Both the position numbers and the translations under genes were made by a program. Below are positions 52,917-62,550 of a DNA stretch of 64,000 nucleotides, piece after piece (the first letter of the stretch is position 1; each line of letters begins with the position of its first letter). This stretch comes from Mangrovicoccus sp. HB161399 (GTDB lineage Bacteria > Pseudomonadota > Alphaproteobacteria > Rhodobacterales > Rhodobacteraceae): assembly GCF_013184745.1 (NCBI RefSeq), contig NZ_JAATVU010000025.1, forward strand, positions 26,047 through 90,046. The letters run 5' to 3'. Below the pieces are notes generated by a model that was given only the letters and a program-made list of their open reading frames with translations, was not told where the DNA came from and ran no database searches.

Positions 52917-52974
52917 CCCCGGAGCTCCGCAACTTGTGGGGGCAATGAACGCTCGGCTCCGGGGTCTGTCCGCC
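52917..52974 (+). terminator. Long stem-loop after eutC
   Basis: CCCCGGAGC (52917-52925) pairs with GCTCCGGGG (52966-52974) over a 40-nt loop, 19 bp after the eutC stop. No T-run. Confidence 0.35.
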
Positions 52975-53078
52975 ATCTGGCGATGACACGTGTCTAGCCC
53001 CCGGACATGGCGCCATCGGGGAGCCCCCGCGGCGGCGGACGGGTCATTTCGCGGCGGAATTGCGGCAGGCGGGTCCGG

Positions 53079-53357
53079 CTACTGCCGGATGCCGTGCGCT
53101 GCCTCGGGATGTTCGGCCATGAAATGCCGCAGCGTGGCGAATAGATCGCGCGCATGGGGCAGGTCGCCCTTGTGCAGCGCCGCACGGATGTCGTCGCAGA
53201 TCATGTCCTGCACCTTGGCCGCGCCGTTGTGATGCTCCAGCACGTATTGCGCCAGCGCGGCGGCGTTGACCCGGCACAGATGCTCGTGCTCGGCAACGGC
53301 TTCGATCTCGTCCGGCGTGAGATCCGTCATGTCGATGATGTCCTGGACGCTGATCAT
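53079..53357 (-). CDS. Small conserved protein of unknown function
   Basis: A 92-residue acidic, soluble and predicted helical protein (ISVQDIIDMTDLTPDEIEAV, EHEHLCRVNAAALAQYVLEH). I recognise it only as a hypothetical protein; no motif gives a function. Two His/Cys-rich spots (EHEHLC, ILEHH-like LEHHNG) might bind metal, but this is speculative. ATG 53357 has a very good ribosome binding site (GGAGGAGAG, 4 nt away), the main reason to call it. It is divergent from the small membrane protein gene at 53517. Confidence 0.75.
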   Translation of the reverse strand: MISVQDIIDMTDLTPDEIEAVAEHEHLCRVNAAALAQYVLEHHNGAAKVQDMICDDIRAALHKGDLPHARDLFATLRHFMAEHPEAAHGIRQ

Positions 53358-53516
53358 TGCGCTCTCCTCCCAAAGATGCACGTTGAAGCTGCGCCATCCT
53401 AAGGGCAGGCCGCCGCCGGAGGCCATGATCCAGATCAGCAGCCCCGGCCTGACAGAGATCAAAGCGGCAGCGGCCATGCATGATTAGGACGGGGCCATCC
53501 CGCGGAAGGACCGGAC

Positions 53517-53699
53517 ATGCTGCGCCTCGCCTCGCTTCTCTACAGCCTGATTTCCACCACGCTTGCAGGGACCGGCGTTGTCCTCGCGCTCGTGGCCGGG
53601 GCCGACGGGCCCGCCGTGCTTCTGGGCGCGGCGGCCGCGGGAGCGGTTGCCGCCCTGCCGGTGGCGTGGTTTCTCGCGAAGCGGCTCTACGGGGCCTGA
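53517..53699 (+). CDS. Small two-helix membrane protein
   Basis: A 60-residue protein with two hydrophobic segments (about 5-27 and 32-54) and a short charged end (KRLYGA). Close homologues in Rhodobacterales databases are, as I recall, often labelled CTP synthetase, which cannot be right for so small a membrane protein. GGAAGGA lies 7 nt before ATG 53517. Its 3' end overlaps the alpha/beta hydrolase gene on the other strand by 13 bp. Function unknown. Confidence 0.75.
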   Translation: MLRLASLLYSLISTTLAGTGVVLALVAGADGPAVLLGAAAAGAVAALPVAWFLAKRLYGA

Positions 53700-54457
53700 C
53701 CGGCGTCGAGGAAGACCCGCGCCGCAGCCTCGAATTCGCGGGGCTTCTCGGCATGCAGCCAATGGCCCGCGCCGGGGATCTTGACGAAGCGCGCCTTCGG
53801 AAACAGCGCCTTGATCGCCCCGCGGTGGTCCGGCGTCACGTAGTCCGACTTGCCGCCCGACAGGAAGAGGGTCGGGTTGGCGAAGCTGCCGCCGGTTTCA
53901 GGGAAGGACAGCACCTTGTCCATCTCGGCGGCGAGCACATCGAGATTGAGCTTCCAGCGCTTCTCCTTCACGTCGAGGCTCTGCAGCAGGAAGGCGCGGA
54001 TCTGCAGTTCGGGCACCGTTTCCTGCAGCTGCCGGTCGGCATCGCCGCGGGTCTCGACCTTGGACAGGTCGACGCCGCGCATCGCATGGACATACTGCAT
54101 CTGCGTGTGGCCATAGGCGACCGGCGCAATGTCCGCCACGATCAGCCGGTTGACCAGCTCGGGCTGCGTCAGCGCCAGCACCATCGACGCCTTGCCGCCC
54201 ATCGAATGGCCCAGCACGTCCGCGCGGCCGCCGATCGACGCGATCGCCTCGGCAATGTCGCCGGCCATGTCGGGATAGGAATGGGTGTCCGTCCACGGGC
54301 TGTCGCCGTGGTTGCGCTGGTCGACCGCGTAGACCGGCCGGGTGTCCGAGAGCCGCTTGGCGATCACGCCCCAGTTGCGGGCGGAGCCGAAGAGCCCGTG
54401 CACGATCAGGAGCGGCGTTCCGGTCTCGGCGGTGCCGTGGCGGATGATGTTGAGCAT
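53687..54457 (-). CDS. Alpha/beta-fold hydrolase (YbfF-like esterase)
   Basis: A 256-residue alpha/beta hydrolase. The oxyanion region LLIVHGLFGSARNWG (about 16-30), DQRNHGDSPWTDTHSY (about 46-61), nucleophile Ser in VLGHSMGGKASM (near 86) and the catalytic His in GAGHWLHAEKP near the C-terminus are clear. It matches the YbfF/PHB-depolymerase-like acyl-CoA or short-ester hydrolases. Cytoplasmic. The 3' end overlaps the convergent small-protein gene. Confidence 0.92.
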   Translation of the reverse strand: MLNIIRHGTAETGTPLLIVHGLFGSARNWGVIAKRLSDTRPVYAVDQRNHGDSPWTDTHSYPDMAGDIAEAIASIGGRADVLGHSMGGKASMVLALTQPELVNRLIVADIAPVAYGHTQMQYVHAMRGVDLSKVETRGDADRQLQETVPELQIRAFLLQSLDVKEKRWKLNLDVLAAEMDKVLSFPETGGSFANPTLFLSGGKSDYVTPDHRGAIKALFPKARFVKIPGAGHWLHAEKPREFEAAARVFLDAGQAP

Positions 54458-54580
54458 GGCCTGTTCCCTTGCCTGTGCCCTGCGGTATTGCGGCCCTCCG
54501 GCAACAGGTCAAGGCCCGGCGGCCGACGCGCGGCGACACGCCCGCGCGATGGTGACAATCTGTGCGCGGGAGGGTCCGCG

Positions 54581-54967
54581 ATGCAGGAGAACAGGATCGG
54601 CGAGATGTCGGGCGCGCTGTCGGCGCAGCTCCATGCCAAGCTGGGGCTGGCCCATGCCGGGCTGGGCGAACAGGTCCGCGGGATCGGGCGGCGCGTGCCG
54701 CGGCGGGTGCGCCGGGCGCTGCAGGAGATCGCCGAGGCCGAGCGGCTTTCGGAGAACCCGCGGCTGCAGTCCAAGGTCGATCTTGGGCGGCTGGAGGGCT
54801 GCTACCGCCGGGCGCATGTCTGGCTGTCGGAGTACGACCCTGCCCGCCACCGCGCGCAGGCCTGGCGGGCCCTGGCGGCCGAGCTGGCCTTCAACCTGCT
54901 CCTGGGCATTGCTGCGGTGATTGCGGTGCTAGCGATCCTGGGCATGATCGGGCCGGACGCCCGTTAG
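54581..54967 (+). CDS. Small protein with C-terminal membrane anchor, unknown function
   Basis: A 128-residue protein: a basic, Ala/Leu/Arg-rich soluble part (HAKLGLAHAGLGEQVRGIGR, VRRALQEIAEAERLSENPRL) and a C-terminal hydrophobic helix (AFNLLLGIAAVIAVLAILGM, about 103-122). I do not recognise a family. ATG 54581 follows GGGAGGG with good spacing. The stop codon lies inside the first unit of a 25-bp tandem repeat. Confidence 0.75.
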   Translation: MQENRIGEMSGALSAQLHAKLGLAHAGLGEQVRGIGRRVPRRVRRALQEIAEAERLSENPRLQSKVDLGRLEGCYRRAHVWLSEYDPARHRAQAWRALAAELAFNLLLGIAAVIAVLAILGMIGPDAR

Positions 54968-55020
54968 GTCGGCACTGCCGGCGGCCCGTTAGGTCCGAAT
55001 TGCCGGAGGCGCGTCAGGTC
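54962..55020 (+). repeat. 25-bp degenerate tandem repeat overlapping a stop codon
   Basis: CGTTAGGTC recurs at 54962 and 54987, and CGTCAGGTC at 55012, each 25 bp apart, with CTGCCGG/TTGCCGG conserved inside the units. About 2.4 copies. The first unit includes the last Arg codon and TAG stop of the preceding gene; loss of that TAG would add residues encoded by the repeat. Confidence 0.7.
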
Positions 55021-55102
55021 CGGGGCGCGGGAAGCGGGCCGGGGGCGCCTGGCCCCGGGATCCGGCGGATCTCGCAGGGCCGGAGATCCGCGTCCGGGCG
55101 GA

Positions 55103-55987
55103 TCAGAACCACTCGATGGAGATGTCGGATGCGGTCAGGTTCACCCATTCCAGGGTGATGGTGCTGGCATGGTCCGCACCGTAGCTGATCACGGTGTCGA
55201 AGCCGACGATGTCCAGGGTGAAGTCCTGGTTCGGGGAATGCATGCGCAGCACGTCCTCGTCGGCATTGAAATCGGTGATCACGTCATGGCCCTGGGGGGC
55301 GCGGGCGAAGACGAAGGTGTCTGCGCCGCTGCCGCCGGTCATGGTGTCATGGCCCTGCTCGCCCCAGATCACGTCGTCGTCGGCGCCGCCCTCGAGCACG
55401 TCATTGCCGGTTCCGCCGCGCAGCGTGTCCATGCCGGTGCCGCCCAGCAGGGTGTCGCGGCCCTGGTTGCCCTGGATCAGGTCGTTCTCGCCGCCGCCGT
55501 CGATCATGTCGTTGCCGATGCGGCCGTAGAGGCGGTCGTCGTCCCAGCCGCCGCTGATGACGTCGTTGCCGCGGTCGCCGGAGATGTAGTCGGCGCCATG
55601 GCTGCCCGAGAGGATGTCGTCGCCGTTGCCCCCGCGGATCATGTCCTCGCCCCAGGAACCGTGGATCGAGTCGGCGCCGTCGCCGCCCAGCAGGCTGTCA
55701 TTGCCCCAGGAGCCCAGGATCGTGTCGTCGCCTGCGCCGCCATTGACGCGGTCATTGCCTTCGCCGGCCTCGATGGTCTCGGCGGCGCCGCGGCCGCGGA
55801 TGTTGTCGTTGCGGTCGCTGCCGAAGATGGTGCCGGCCCCGGCATCGCTGTCCGCGAGGGTCTGGGACAAACCCGCGGGGGCATCGAGGTCGGGCCCGGC
55901 GGCGGATACGTCGGCATCCGCGGCGGTGGCTGCAGGAACGGCGAAGGGGACCGACTGCCATTCGATGGCATCGTACAGATTGATCAT
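55103..55987 (-). CDS. RTX (hemolysin-type calcium-binding) repeat protein
   Basis: A 294-residue acidic secreted protein. After an N-terminal segment without signal peptide (1-55), about 19 consecutive RTX nonapeptides run from residue 56 to 226 (for example GGAGDDTIL, GGTGNDVLE), forming a Ca2+-binding beta-roll. Several units carry Trp (GSWGND, GSWGED, GGWDDD). The C-terminal 65 residues (VITDFNADEDVLRM, ending SIEWF) look like a type I secretion signal region. No enzymatic domain, no ABC/HlyD genes nearby; a TolC is encoded at 27767. ATG 55987 opens the homologous part; its ribosome binding site is weak. Confidence 0.9.
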   Translation of the reverse strand: MINLYDAIEWQSVPFAVPAATAADADVSAAGPDLDAPAGLSQTLADSDAGAGTIFGSDRNDNIRGRGAAETIEAGEGNDRVNGGAGDDTILGSWGNDSLLGGDGADSIHGSWGEDMIRGGNGDDILSGSHGADYISGDRGNDVISGGWDDDRLYGRIGNDMIDGGGENDLIQGNQGRDTLLGGTGMDTLRGGTGNDVLEGGADDDVIWGEQGHDTMTGGSGADTFVFARAPQGHDVITDFNADEDVLRMHSPNQDFTLDIVGFDTVISYGADHASTITLEWVNLTASDISIEWF

Positions 55988-56189
55988 GGCTACCCACCCA
56001 GAATGTTGCGCGAAGCGGACTTGGCCCCCACAACCTAAGCGCCCGTTTCGAGGACGCTTATGCACCTGGGGGTCTGAACAAGTCCTGAATTTTGCCGGGG
56101 TTGCCGAAAAAATTTCAACAGGAACAGTGTGTTAGTGGCTGTGTCCGGAATGGGGCGCAATCCGGGCAGCCCTGCGCCGCCGGTGTGGC
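55988..56189. other. Upstream region of the RTX gene
   Basis: About 200 bp with an AT-richer section (56080-56130) that probably carries the RTX promoter on the minus strand. No gene seen. Confidence 0.4.
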
Positions 56190-56222
56190 GCAAAATGCAA
56201 GCGGGCCCCTGGAGGGGCCCGC
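56190..56222 (-). terminator. Intrinsic terminator of glyA
   Basis: On the minus strand GCGGGCCCC-TCCA-GGGGCCCGC (56201-56222 in plus coordinates) is followed by TTGCATTTTG. A perfect 9-bp stem with a T-containing tail, 31 bp after the glyA stop. Confidence 0.85.
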
Positions 56223-56253
56223 AGAAGCGTCCGATGCCGCAAAGTTGCCGGCT

Positions 56254-57549
56254 TCAGAGGTCCTGGTAGATCGGGAAGCGGGCGCACAGTTCCGCCACTT
56301 TTGCCTTCACCGCCTCTTCGACCTCGCCGTTGCCGTCCTCGCCGTTGGCGGCGAGACCGTCAACGACCTCGACGATCAGGTCGGCGATCTGGCGGAATTC
56401 GGGCTCGCCGAATCCGCGGGTCGTGCCGGCCGGGGAGCCGAGGCGCACGCCCGAGGTCACCATCGGCTTCTCCGGATCGAAGGGAACGCCGTTCTTGTTG
56501 CAGGTGATGTGCGCGCGGCCGAGGGCTTTCTCGGTCGCGTTGCCCTTCACGCCCTTCGGGCGCAGGTCGACGAGAACGACATGGGTGTCGGTGCCGTTGG
56601 TGACGGTGTCGAGCCCGCCCTTCATCAGCTGGTCGGCCAGTGCCTGGGCGTTCTTCACGACCTGCTCGGCATAGGTCTTGAACTCGGGGCGCAGCGCCTC
56701 GCCGAAAGCGACGGCCTTGGCGGCGATGACATGCATCAGCGGGCCGCCCTGGATGCCCGGGAAGATGGCCGAGTTGACCTTCTTGGCGATCTCCTCGCTG
56801 TTGGTGAGGATCATGCCGCCGCGCGGGCCGCGCAGGGTCTTGTGCGTCGTGGTGGTGGCCACGTCGGCATAGGGGAAGGGCGAGGGATGCGCGCCGCCCG
56901 CGACGAGGCCGGCGAAATGCGCCATGTCGACCATCAGGAAGGCGCCGACGCTGTCCGCGATCTCGCGCATCTTGGCGAAATCGATCTGGCGCGGGATGGC
57001 CGAGCCGCCGGCGATCACCAGTTTCGGCTTGTGCTCGGTGGCCAGCGCCTGGACTTCGTCATAGTCGATGGTCTGGGTCTGGCGGTTGACGCCGTACTGC
57101 ACCGCGTTGAACCACTTGCCCGACTGGTTGGGCTTCGCGCCGTGGGTCAGGTGGCCGCCCGCATCGAGGCTCATGCCGAGGATGGTGTCGCCGGGCTGGA
57201 TCAGCGCCTGGAACACGCCCTGGTTGGCCTGGGAGCCCGAGTTCGGCTGCACGTTGGCGAACTCGCAGCCGAAGAGCGCCTTGGCACGGTCGATAGCCAG
57301 GTTCTCGGCGATGTCGACGAACTGGCACCCGCCGTAGTAGCGGCGGCCCGGATAGCCCTCGGCGTACTTGTTGGTCATCACCGAGCCCTGGGCTTCCATC
57401 ACCGCCTTGGAGACGATGTTCTCCGACGCGATCAGCTCGATCTCGTCGCGCTGGCGGCCCAGCTCCTTGGTGATGGCGCCGAACAGTTCGGGGTCACGGT
57501 CTGCGAGGGACTCGGTGAAAAATCCCTGGTCGCGATGCGGTGCATTCAT
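56254..57549 (-). CDS. glyA: Serine hydroxymethyltransferase
   Basis: A 431-residue PLP enzyme interconverting serine and glycine with tetrahydrofolate. Conserved: [65 protein letters not shown], the PLP lysine in [14 protein letters not shown] and the [11 protein letters not shown] block. Full length. ATG 57549 follows GGGAGAG. It is divergent from nadK and ends at a clear terminator. Confidence 0.98.
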   Translation of the reverse strand: MNAPHRDQGFFTESLADRDPELFGAITKELGRQRDEIELIASENIVSKAVMEAQGSVMTNKYAEGYPGRRYYGGCQFVDIAENLAIDRAKALFGCEFANVQPNSGSQANQGVFQALIQPGDTILGMSLDAGGHLTHGAKPNQSGKWFNAVQYGVNRQTQTIDYDEVQALATEHKPKLVIAGGSAIPRQIDFAKMREIADSVGAFLMVDMAHFAGLVAGGAHPSPFPYADVATTTTHKTLRGPRGGMILTNSEEIAKKVNSAIFPGIQGGPLMHVIAAKAVAFGEALRPEFKTYAEQVVKNAQALADQLMKGGLDTVTNGTDTHVVLVDLRPKGVKGNATEKALGRAHITCNKNGVPFDPEKPMVTSGVRLGSPAGTTRGFGEPEFRQIADLIVEVVDGLAANGEDGNGEVEEAVKAKVAELCARFPIYQDL

Positions 57550-57731
57550 GGTCGTCTCTCCCTCTGCGGGTGGGCTCGGGCTGGTTGGGATGCGCGTCTT
57601 TATATCCGATCCCCGCCGGAGCAAAGCCCCCCTGTGGGCAAAACGTCCGGATCCGGTCTGTCGCAGGTCCCGGGACTTGAGTTTCGCGTGGCCGCGCGCG
57701 ATGACGGAAGGGCAGACATCCGGGGGGCCGA

Positions 57732-58499
57732 GTGACGAAGGACCTGAAAATTGCGTTCCGTGCCAGTACCTCGCCGGTCGCCCAGGCGGCGCTGCAGGAA
57801 CTGTCCCGCTTCTACGGAAACGCGCCGATCGACCGCGCCGATGTCGTGGTCGCGCTCGGCGGCGACGGCTTCATGCTGACCACCCTGCACGAGACCGAGG
57901 GCATGGGATTGCCGGTCTACGGCATGAACCGCGGCACGGTCGGCTTCCTGATGAACGAGTTCTCGGTGATCAACCTGATCGAGCGGGTCTCCCGCGCGGC
58001 GGAGGAGGTCATCAACCCGCTGGAAATGCGCGCCATAGACGAGGCGGGCGAGGAACACCGGCGGCTGGCGATCAACGAGGTGTCCCTGCTGCGCGCGGGG
58101 CCGCAGGCGGCCAAGCTGCGCATCCTGATCGACGGGCGCGAGCGGCTGGACGAGCTGGTCTGCGACGGGGCTCTTGTGGCGACGCCGGCCGGGTCGACGG
58201 CCTACAACTATTCCGCCCACGGGCCGATCCTGCCGATAGGGGCGGATGTCCTGGCGCTGACCGCGATGGCGGCCTTCCGGCCGCGGCGCTGGCGCGGGGC
58301 GCTCCTGCCCAAGACCGCGCATGTCCGCTTCGAGGTGCTGGAGATCGCCAAGCGTCCGGTGATGGCCGATGCCGACAGCCGCCAGGTGCGCAACGTGGTC
58401 TCGGTCGACATCCGCAGCCGCGGCGACATCCGCCACCGGCTGCTCTTCGATCCGGGCCACGGGCTGGAGGAGCGGCTGCTGCGCGAGCAGTTCGTCTGA
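57732..58499 (+). CDS. nadK: NAD kinase
   Basis: A 255-residue ATP-NAD kinase making NADP. The GGDGFML motif (residues 43-49), [12 protein letters not shown], the NEVSLLRAG segment and [19 protein letters not shown] are diagnostic. The compact length is usual in alphaproteobacteria. The start is GTG 57732 (no nearer ATG; GGGGGGCCGA precedes). It ends next to the decayed region that begins at 58500. Confidence 0.96.
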   Translation: MTKDLKIAFRASTSPVAQAALQELSRFYGNAPIDRADVVVALGGDGFMLTTLHETEGMGLPVYGMNRGTVGFLMNEFSVINLIERVSRAAEEVINPLEMRAIDEAGEEHRRLAINEVSLLRAGPQAAKLRILIDGRERLDELVCDGALVATPAGSTAYNYSAHGPILPIGADVLALTAMAAFRPRRWRGALLPKTAHVRFEVLEIAKRPVMADADSRQVRNVVSVDIRSRGDIRHRLLFDPGHGLEERLLREQFV

Positions 58500-58502
58500 G
58501 CG

Positions 58503-59660
58503 CCGGAACGCCCGGCTGAGCCCGGCAAGGACGCGCGTCTCGCCATGGCTGACGGCTGCGGTGCCGCTCTCCAGCTGCCGCGGCTCGATCTCCGGGTGGG
58601 GCCTGATGCGCAAGGCGGGGACCGGTCCGGCCTTCACGATGCGCAGGATCGCCAGCCAGTCGCGCTCGTCGGGATCGTCGGCAAGGGCCGGGTTGGGGGA
58701 TGGAGGAAGTTGCGCCACCAGGTTCCGGCCGCGGCGGTGAAGCTCGGCCCGAAGGCGGCATCGAAGCTGCGGGTGACGGCCGGGCCGGTGCGCAGCTGTC
58801 CGCCGTGATGGCGGCGGGCTCGCGGGCTGTGGCCGAGAGCGTGGCCGAGATCGCTGCGCGGCCGCCGAGGCTGGTGCCCGTGCCGAGCGCCTCCGGGTCG
58901 CGGTGCCATCCGCTGCTCTCCCGGACTTGCCGATCAGGGCGCATCCGGCCGCCGCGGAGAGGACGGGCGCGGCCGCGTCCCGCCATTTGCCTGGGGAGCC
59001 CTCGCCGCCCTGCCAGATCCCGAAGCGCTGTCCGGTGATGTCACGGCAGCCCGGACTGAGGATCGCGGTGAGCGTCTGGCCCGGGCGGCTGTCGCGCAGT
59101 TCTCTAGGTAGCGCCTCCTGCCGGCATGGCCGCCGAAAGCGAAGGGCACGGCAAAGCCGGTGACGGCTTGGCCCGGCCGCTCCGGCAGCGGCACCGGGCG
59201 GCAGACCCGGGCCGGGACGGCAAAGCCAAGCTCCCGCGTGCGCTCGCGGCGGCGCTCGATCTCGAAGGGCAGATCGCCGCCGAACACCCGGTGCGCGATC
59301 CGGTCTCTCCAGCAGCGGCGGCTGCCGCGGAGCCCGGTGGCGGCGGCAGCGAGGCTCCAGCTCATCCCCGATGGGCGTCGACCCGGGGGGGACCGGCCGG
59401 CGCGTTGCAGCGGACCGTGGTGGACAGGCCGTTGGCCTGGAACACCGGCTCGCATGCGTGCCGCGCCTTTTCCCGCTGGCCTGCATGGAACAGCGCGCGG
59501 CCCAGCTCTGGCCGCACGCGCACCGGAGAGGAATCGCCTCTGCCGGCCGGCTGGTCTCCTTCGCGAGCGGCACGCGGCCAGACGTCGTGGAGTCCGGCGC
59601 AATTGCGCGCGGCTGCCGGCAAGAGCGCCAGCGGCGGGATCGGACGGAGCAGCTGGCCCT
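58503..59660 (-). pseudogene. Decayed Slam/DUF560-type outer-membrane protein gene
   Basis: Read on the minus strand, fragments in different frames fall in the order of a Slam (surface lipoprotein assembly modulator, DUF560) protein: a TPR-like piece RPELGRALFHAGQREKARHA (about 59480-59550), ATGLRGS... RIAHRVFGGDLPFEIE (59250-59366), TLTAILSPGC (about 59040-59090), RAAISATLSATAREP (about 58810-58870), TRSFDAAFGPSFTAAAG (about 58720-58790), then DWLAILRIV and a barrel-like end VLAGLSRAF (58515-58665). At least four frame changes and an internal TGA separate them. Family recognition is from memory of Slam patterns. Sequencing errors are an alternative to genuine decay. Confidence 0.4.
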
Positions 59661-59669
59661 AGGCTCCGG

Positions 59670-60480
59670 GCCGGACGATCCTCGAAGGCGCCGGCATGTA
59701 GGCCTTCGCTGCCGCGCGCGCTGAAGGTGCCGCCGGTCGCGCCGGGGTCCGGCCCGCGGGCGGGGGCATCGGCGCCGCCGGAGATCCCGGTGCCGTGGAT
59801 GCCGTCTGCCGTTGCCCCAGCGGTCACCCCCGGTGACGGAGACGTCGGGGCCTGGCACCGGGGTGGACGCGGCGGCGCCGGGCCGGGACAGTTGGCGCCG
59901 ACGGGGGACCGGGACAGCCGCAGGCCGACCAGGGGCGCGGCGCCTGTGCCGGAGGCGATGACTCCGGTGCCGCGGACGTGCCGGCACAGGCGGCCGAAAT
60001 GCCGGAAGGGCGCCACCTTCCCGCGGGCCGCATCAGGGTTCCGCTGCTGAAGGCGGAGACACGGGCATTCCGCCGGTCGCCCGCGGCCGGCGGGGCATCC
60101 GGTCCGCCGCGTCGCCGCGGCTGCTCGGCCGCCGCAATCCCCCTGCGTGATCGCCGTGGTCCGGTTGCCCTGCGCCGCGGCCAGGAGGCCGCTGCGGGTG
60201 CTGCAGCCATCGGGTATGCCGGCGAGGATGATCCGAGCCGACCCGAGGGTCTGCGCGACCGCCTCGGCGTTGCCCCGGGCGTCCCCGCAGAGCCCTGGTC
60301 GCAAGGCGCGCGGGCCGCCTTTGGCGGGGCGGAGGTCCCGGACGGGCCGGACAGCCGGGCGCGGCGGACAAGGCCCGGGACAGGACCCGTGGGAGGCAGG
60401 CGCAGACCCGGTGCCTCCGCCGCAGGTACCGGGCAGGCGAAGGCAGAGCGGGACCTGCGGGGTTGCGCTCGCGGGTCTCC
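59670..60480 (-). pseudogene. Possible remnant of a TbpB-like surface lipoprotein gene
   Basis: Upstream of the Slam-like remnant on the same strand, short pieces recall the TbpB-like lipoproteins that Slam exports: a lipobox-like CGGGTGSAP near 60420, and ADGIHGTGISGG followed by ATGGTFSARGSEGLHAGAFE at about 59690-59790, the usual GGxF beta-barrel end. The gene order lipoprotein then Slam is the typical one. There is no continuous reading frame with family similarity. Weak evidence on its own, supported by the neighbour. Confidence 0.27.
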
Positions 60481-60620
60481 GGGTGCGCTGGTTCCGGCCC
60501 CTAAGGGAGGGAACGCCTGAGGAACCGCCGGGAACGGCTGCGCGAATTCGGTCCGGATACTGTTGGGATGTCAAATCGGCGGCGCGGAGCCGGGCAGGGA
60601 GGACCCCGCCCGGCCCGGGC

Positions 60621-62516
60621 TCAGCCCGCCTTGGGGTAGCCGATATTCGACAGCGCGCCCTTGATCTCGTCGAGGATCGCCGGGTCGTCGATCGTGGCCG
60701 GGGCCTTGAACTCCTGGCCGTCGGCGATCTTGACCATGGTGCCGCGCAGGATCTTGCCCGAACGGGTCTTGGGCAGGCGGTCGACCACGCAGGCCAGCTT
60801 GAACGCCGCCACCGGGCCGATCTTGTCGCGAACCATCTTGACCACTTCCTTGACGATCTCGTCCGGGTCGCGGTCCGTGCCCTTGTTGAGGCAGAGGAAG
60901 CCCATCGGCATCTGCCCCTTCAGCGGATCGGACACGCCGATCACCGCGCATTCGGCGACATCCGGATGCGCGGCCAGGACTTCCTCCATGCCGCCCGTCG
61001 ACAGCCGGTGGCCGGCGACGTTGATCACGTCATCGGTGCGCGCCATGATGTAGAGATAGCCGTCCTCGTCCTTCATCCCCGCATCGCCGGTTTCGTAGTA
61101 GCCCGGGAAATGGGTGAGGTAGGATTTCCTGAACCGTTCCTCGGCATTCCACAGCCCCGGCAGCGTGCCGGGGGGCAGGGGCAGCTTGATCGCGATGGCG
61201 CCCAGCGTTCCGTTCGGCACCTCGTGGCCGCCCTCGTCGAGGATATGCACCTCGTAGCCCGGCATCGGCACCGAAGGCGAGCCCAGCTTGACCGGCATTT
61301 CCTCGATCCCCAGCGGGTTCGCCGCGATCGCATAGCCCGTCTCGGTCTGCCACCAGTGGTCGATGACGGGGACGTTCAGGAGCTTCTGCGACCATTCGAT
61401 CGTGTCCGGATCGGCGCGCTCGCCCGCGAGGAACAGCGCCTGCAGCGAGCCGAGGTCGTACTTGCCGACATATTCGCCCTTGGGATCGTCGCGCTTGATC
61501 GCCCGCAGCGCGGTCGGCGCGGTGAAGAGGATCTTGACGCCGTGCTCCTCGATCACCCGCCAGAACGTTCCGGCATCGGGCGTGCCCACCGGCTTGCCCT
61601 CGAAGACGATGGTGGTGCAGCCCGTCAGCAGCGGCGCATAGCAGATGTAGCTGTGGCCGACGACCCAGCCCACGTCCGAGGCGGCCCAGTACACGTCGCC
61701 CGCCTGCACGTTGTAGATGTTCTTCATCGTCCACAGCAGCGCCACCATGTGCCCGCCATTGGGGCGGATCACGCCCTTGGGCTGGCCGGTCGTGCCGGAA
61801 GTGTAGAGGATGTAGAGCGGATCGCTGCCCTTGACCGGCACGCAGTCCGCCGGTTCGACGCCGTACTGGAACGTGTGCCAGGCGACGTCGCGGCCCTCCT
61901 CCAGATGCGCGACTTCCTGTTCGCGCTGGAAGATCACGCAGAAGTCCGGCTGGTGCTTGGACACGGCCAGCGCGCCGTCGAGCAGCGGCTTGTAATGGAC
62001 CACGCGGCCCGGCTCGATCCCGCAGGAGGCGGCGATGATCGCCTTGGGCTTGGCATCGTCGATCCGCACCGCCAGCTCGTTCGCCGCGAAGCCGCCGAAG
62101 ACCACCGAATGCACCGCGCCGAGGCGGGCGCAGGCCAGCATCGCCTCCAGCGCCTCGGGGATCATCGGCATGTAGATCACGACGCGGTCGCCCTTCTCCA
62201 CGCCCTTGGCGCGCAGCGCGCCAGCCAGCGAGGCGACGCGGCTCTGCAGCTCGCTGTAGGTGATCTCGTGCTTGGAATGGGTGACCGGGCTGTCATGGAT
62301 GATCGCGACCTGGTCGCCGCGCCCGGCCTCCACATGGCGGTCCACCGCGTTCCAGCAGGTGTTGCAGACGCCGTCGGCGAACCATTCGTAGAGCGGCGCA
62401 TTTTCGTCGAACAGCGCCTTCGAGGGCGCCTTGATCCAGTCGACGGCACCCGCCTGCTCCATCCAGAAGCCTTCCGGATCTCCCTGCCATGCGGCGTAGA
62501 TGTCAGAATACGACAT
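60621..62516 (-). CDS. prpE: Propionyl-CoA synthetase (propionate-CoA ligase)
   Basis: A 631-residue acyl-adenylate-forming enzyme making propionyl-CoA (and some acetyl-CoA) from the free acid, ATP and CoA. Motifs: YTSGTTGQPKG (A3), HWWQTETGYAI (A5), YYETGDAG (A7), and the catalytic Lys in PKTRSGKILRG at the C-terminus. N-terminal YSDIYAAWQGDPEGFW and FDENAPLYEWFADG match PrpE rather than Acs. ATG 62516 follows GGAGGA. Alone, with a long upstream regulatory region containing TTGC/GCAA repeats. Confidence 0.93.
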   Translation of the reverse strand: MSYSDIYAAWQGDPEGFWMEQAGAVDWIKAPSKALFDENAPLYEWFADGVCNTCWNAVDRHVEAGRGDQVAIIHDSPVTHSKHEITYSELQSRVASLAGALRAKGVEKGDRVVIYMPMIPEALEAMLACARLGAVHSVVFGGFAANELAVRIDDAKPKAIIAASCGIEPGRVVHYKPLLDGALAVSKHQPDFCVIFQREQEVAHLEEGRDVAWHTFQYGVEPADCVPVKGSDPLYILYTSGTTGQPKGVIRPNGGHMVALLWTMKNIYNVQAGDVYWAASDVGWVVGHSYICYAPLLTGCTTIVFEGKPVGTPDAGTFWRVIEEHGVKILFTAPTALRAIKRDDPKGEYVGKYDLGSLQALFLAGERADPDTIEWSQKLLNVPVIDHWWQTETGYAIAANPLGIEEMPVKLGSPSVPMPGYEVHILDEGGHEVPNGTLGAIAIKLPLPPGTLPGLWNAEERFRKSYLTHFPGYYETGDAGMKDEDGYLYIMARTDDVINVAGHRLSTGGMEEVLAAHPDVAECAVIGVSDPLKGQMPMGFLCLNKGTDRDPDEIVKEVVKMVRDKIGPVAAFKLACVVDRLPKTRSGKILRGTMVKIADGQEFKAPATIDDPAILDEIKGALSNIGYPKAG

Positions 62517-62550
62517 GCCTTCCTCCTTATCCCTGGGCGCAAGGGTATCC

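Noticed and set aside
52985..52994. GACACGTGTC palindrome as an operator
   Set aside because: It is perfect but short and lies between the ends of two convergent units, where no promoter is expected.
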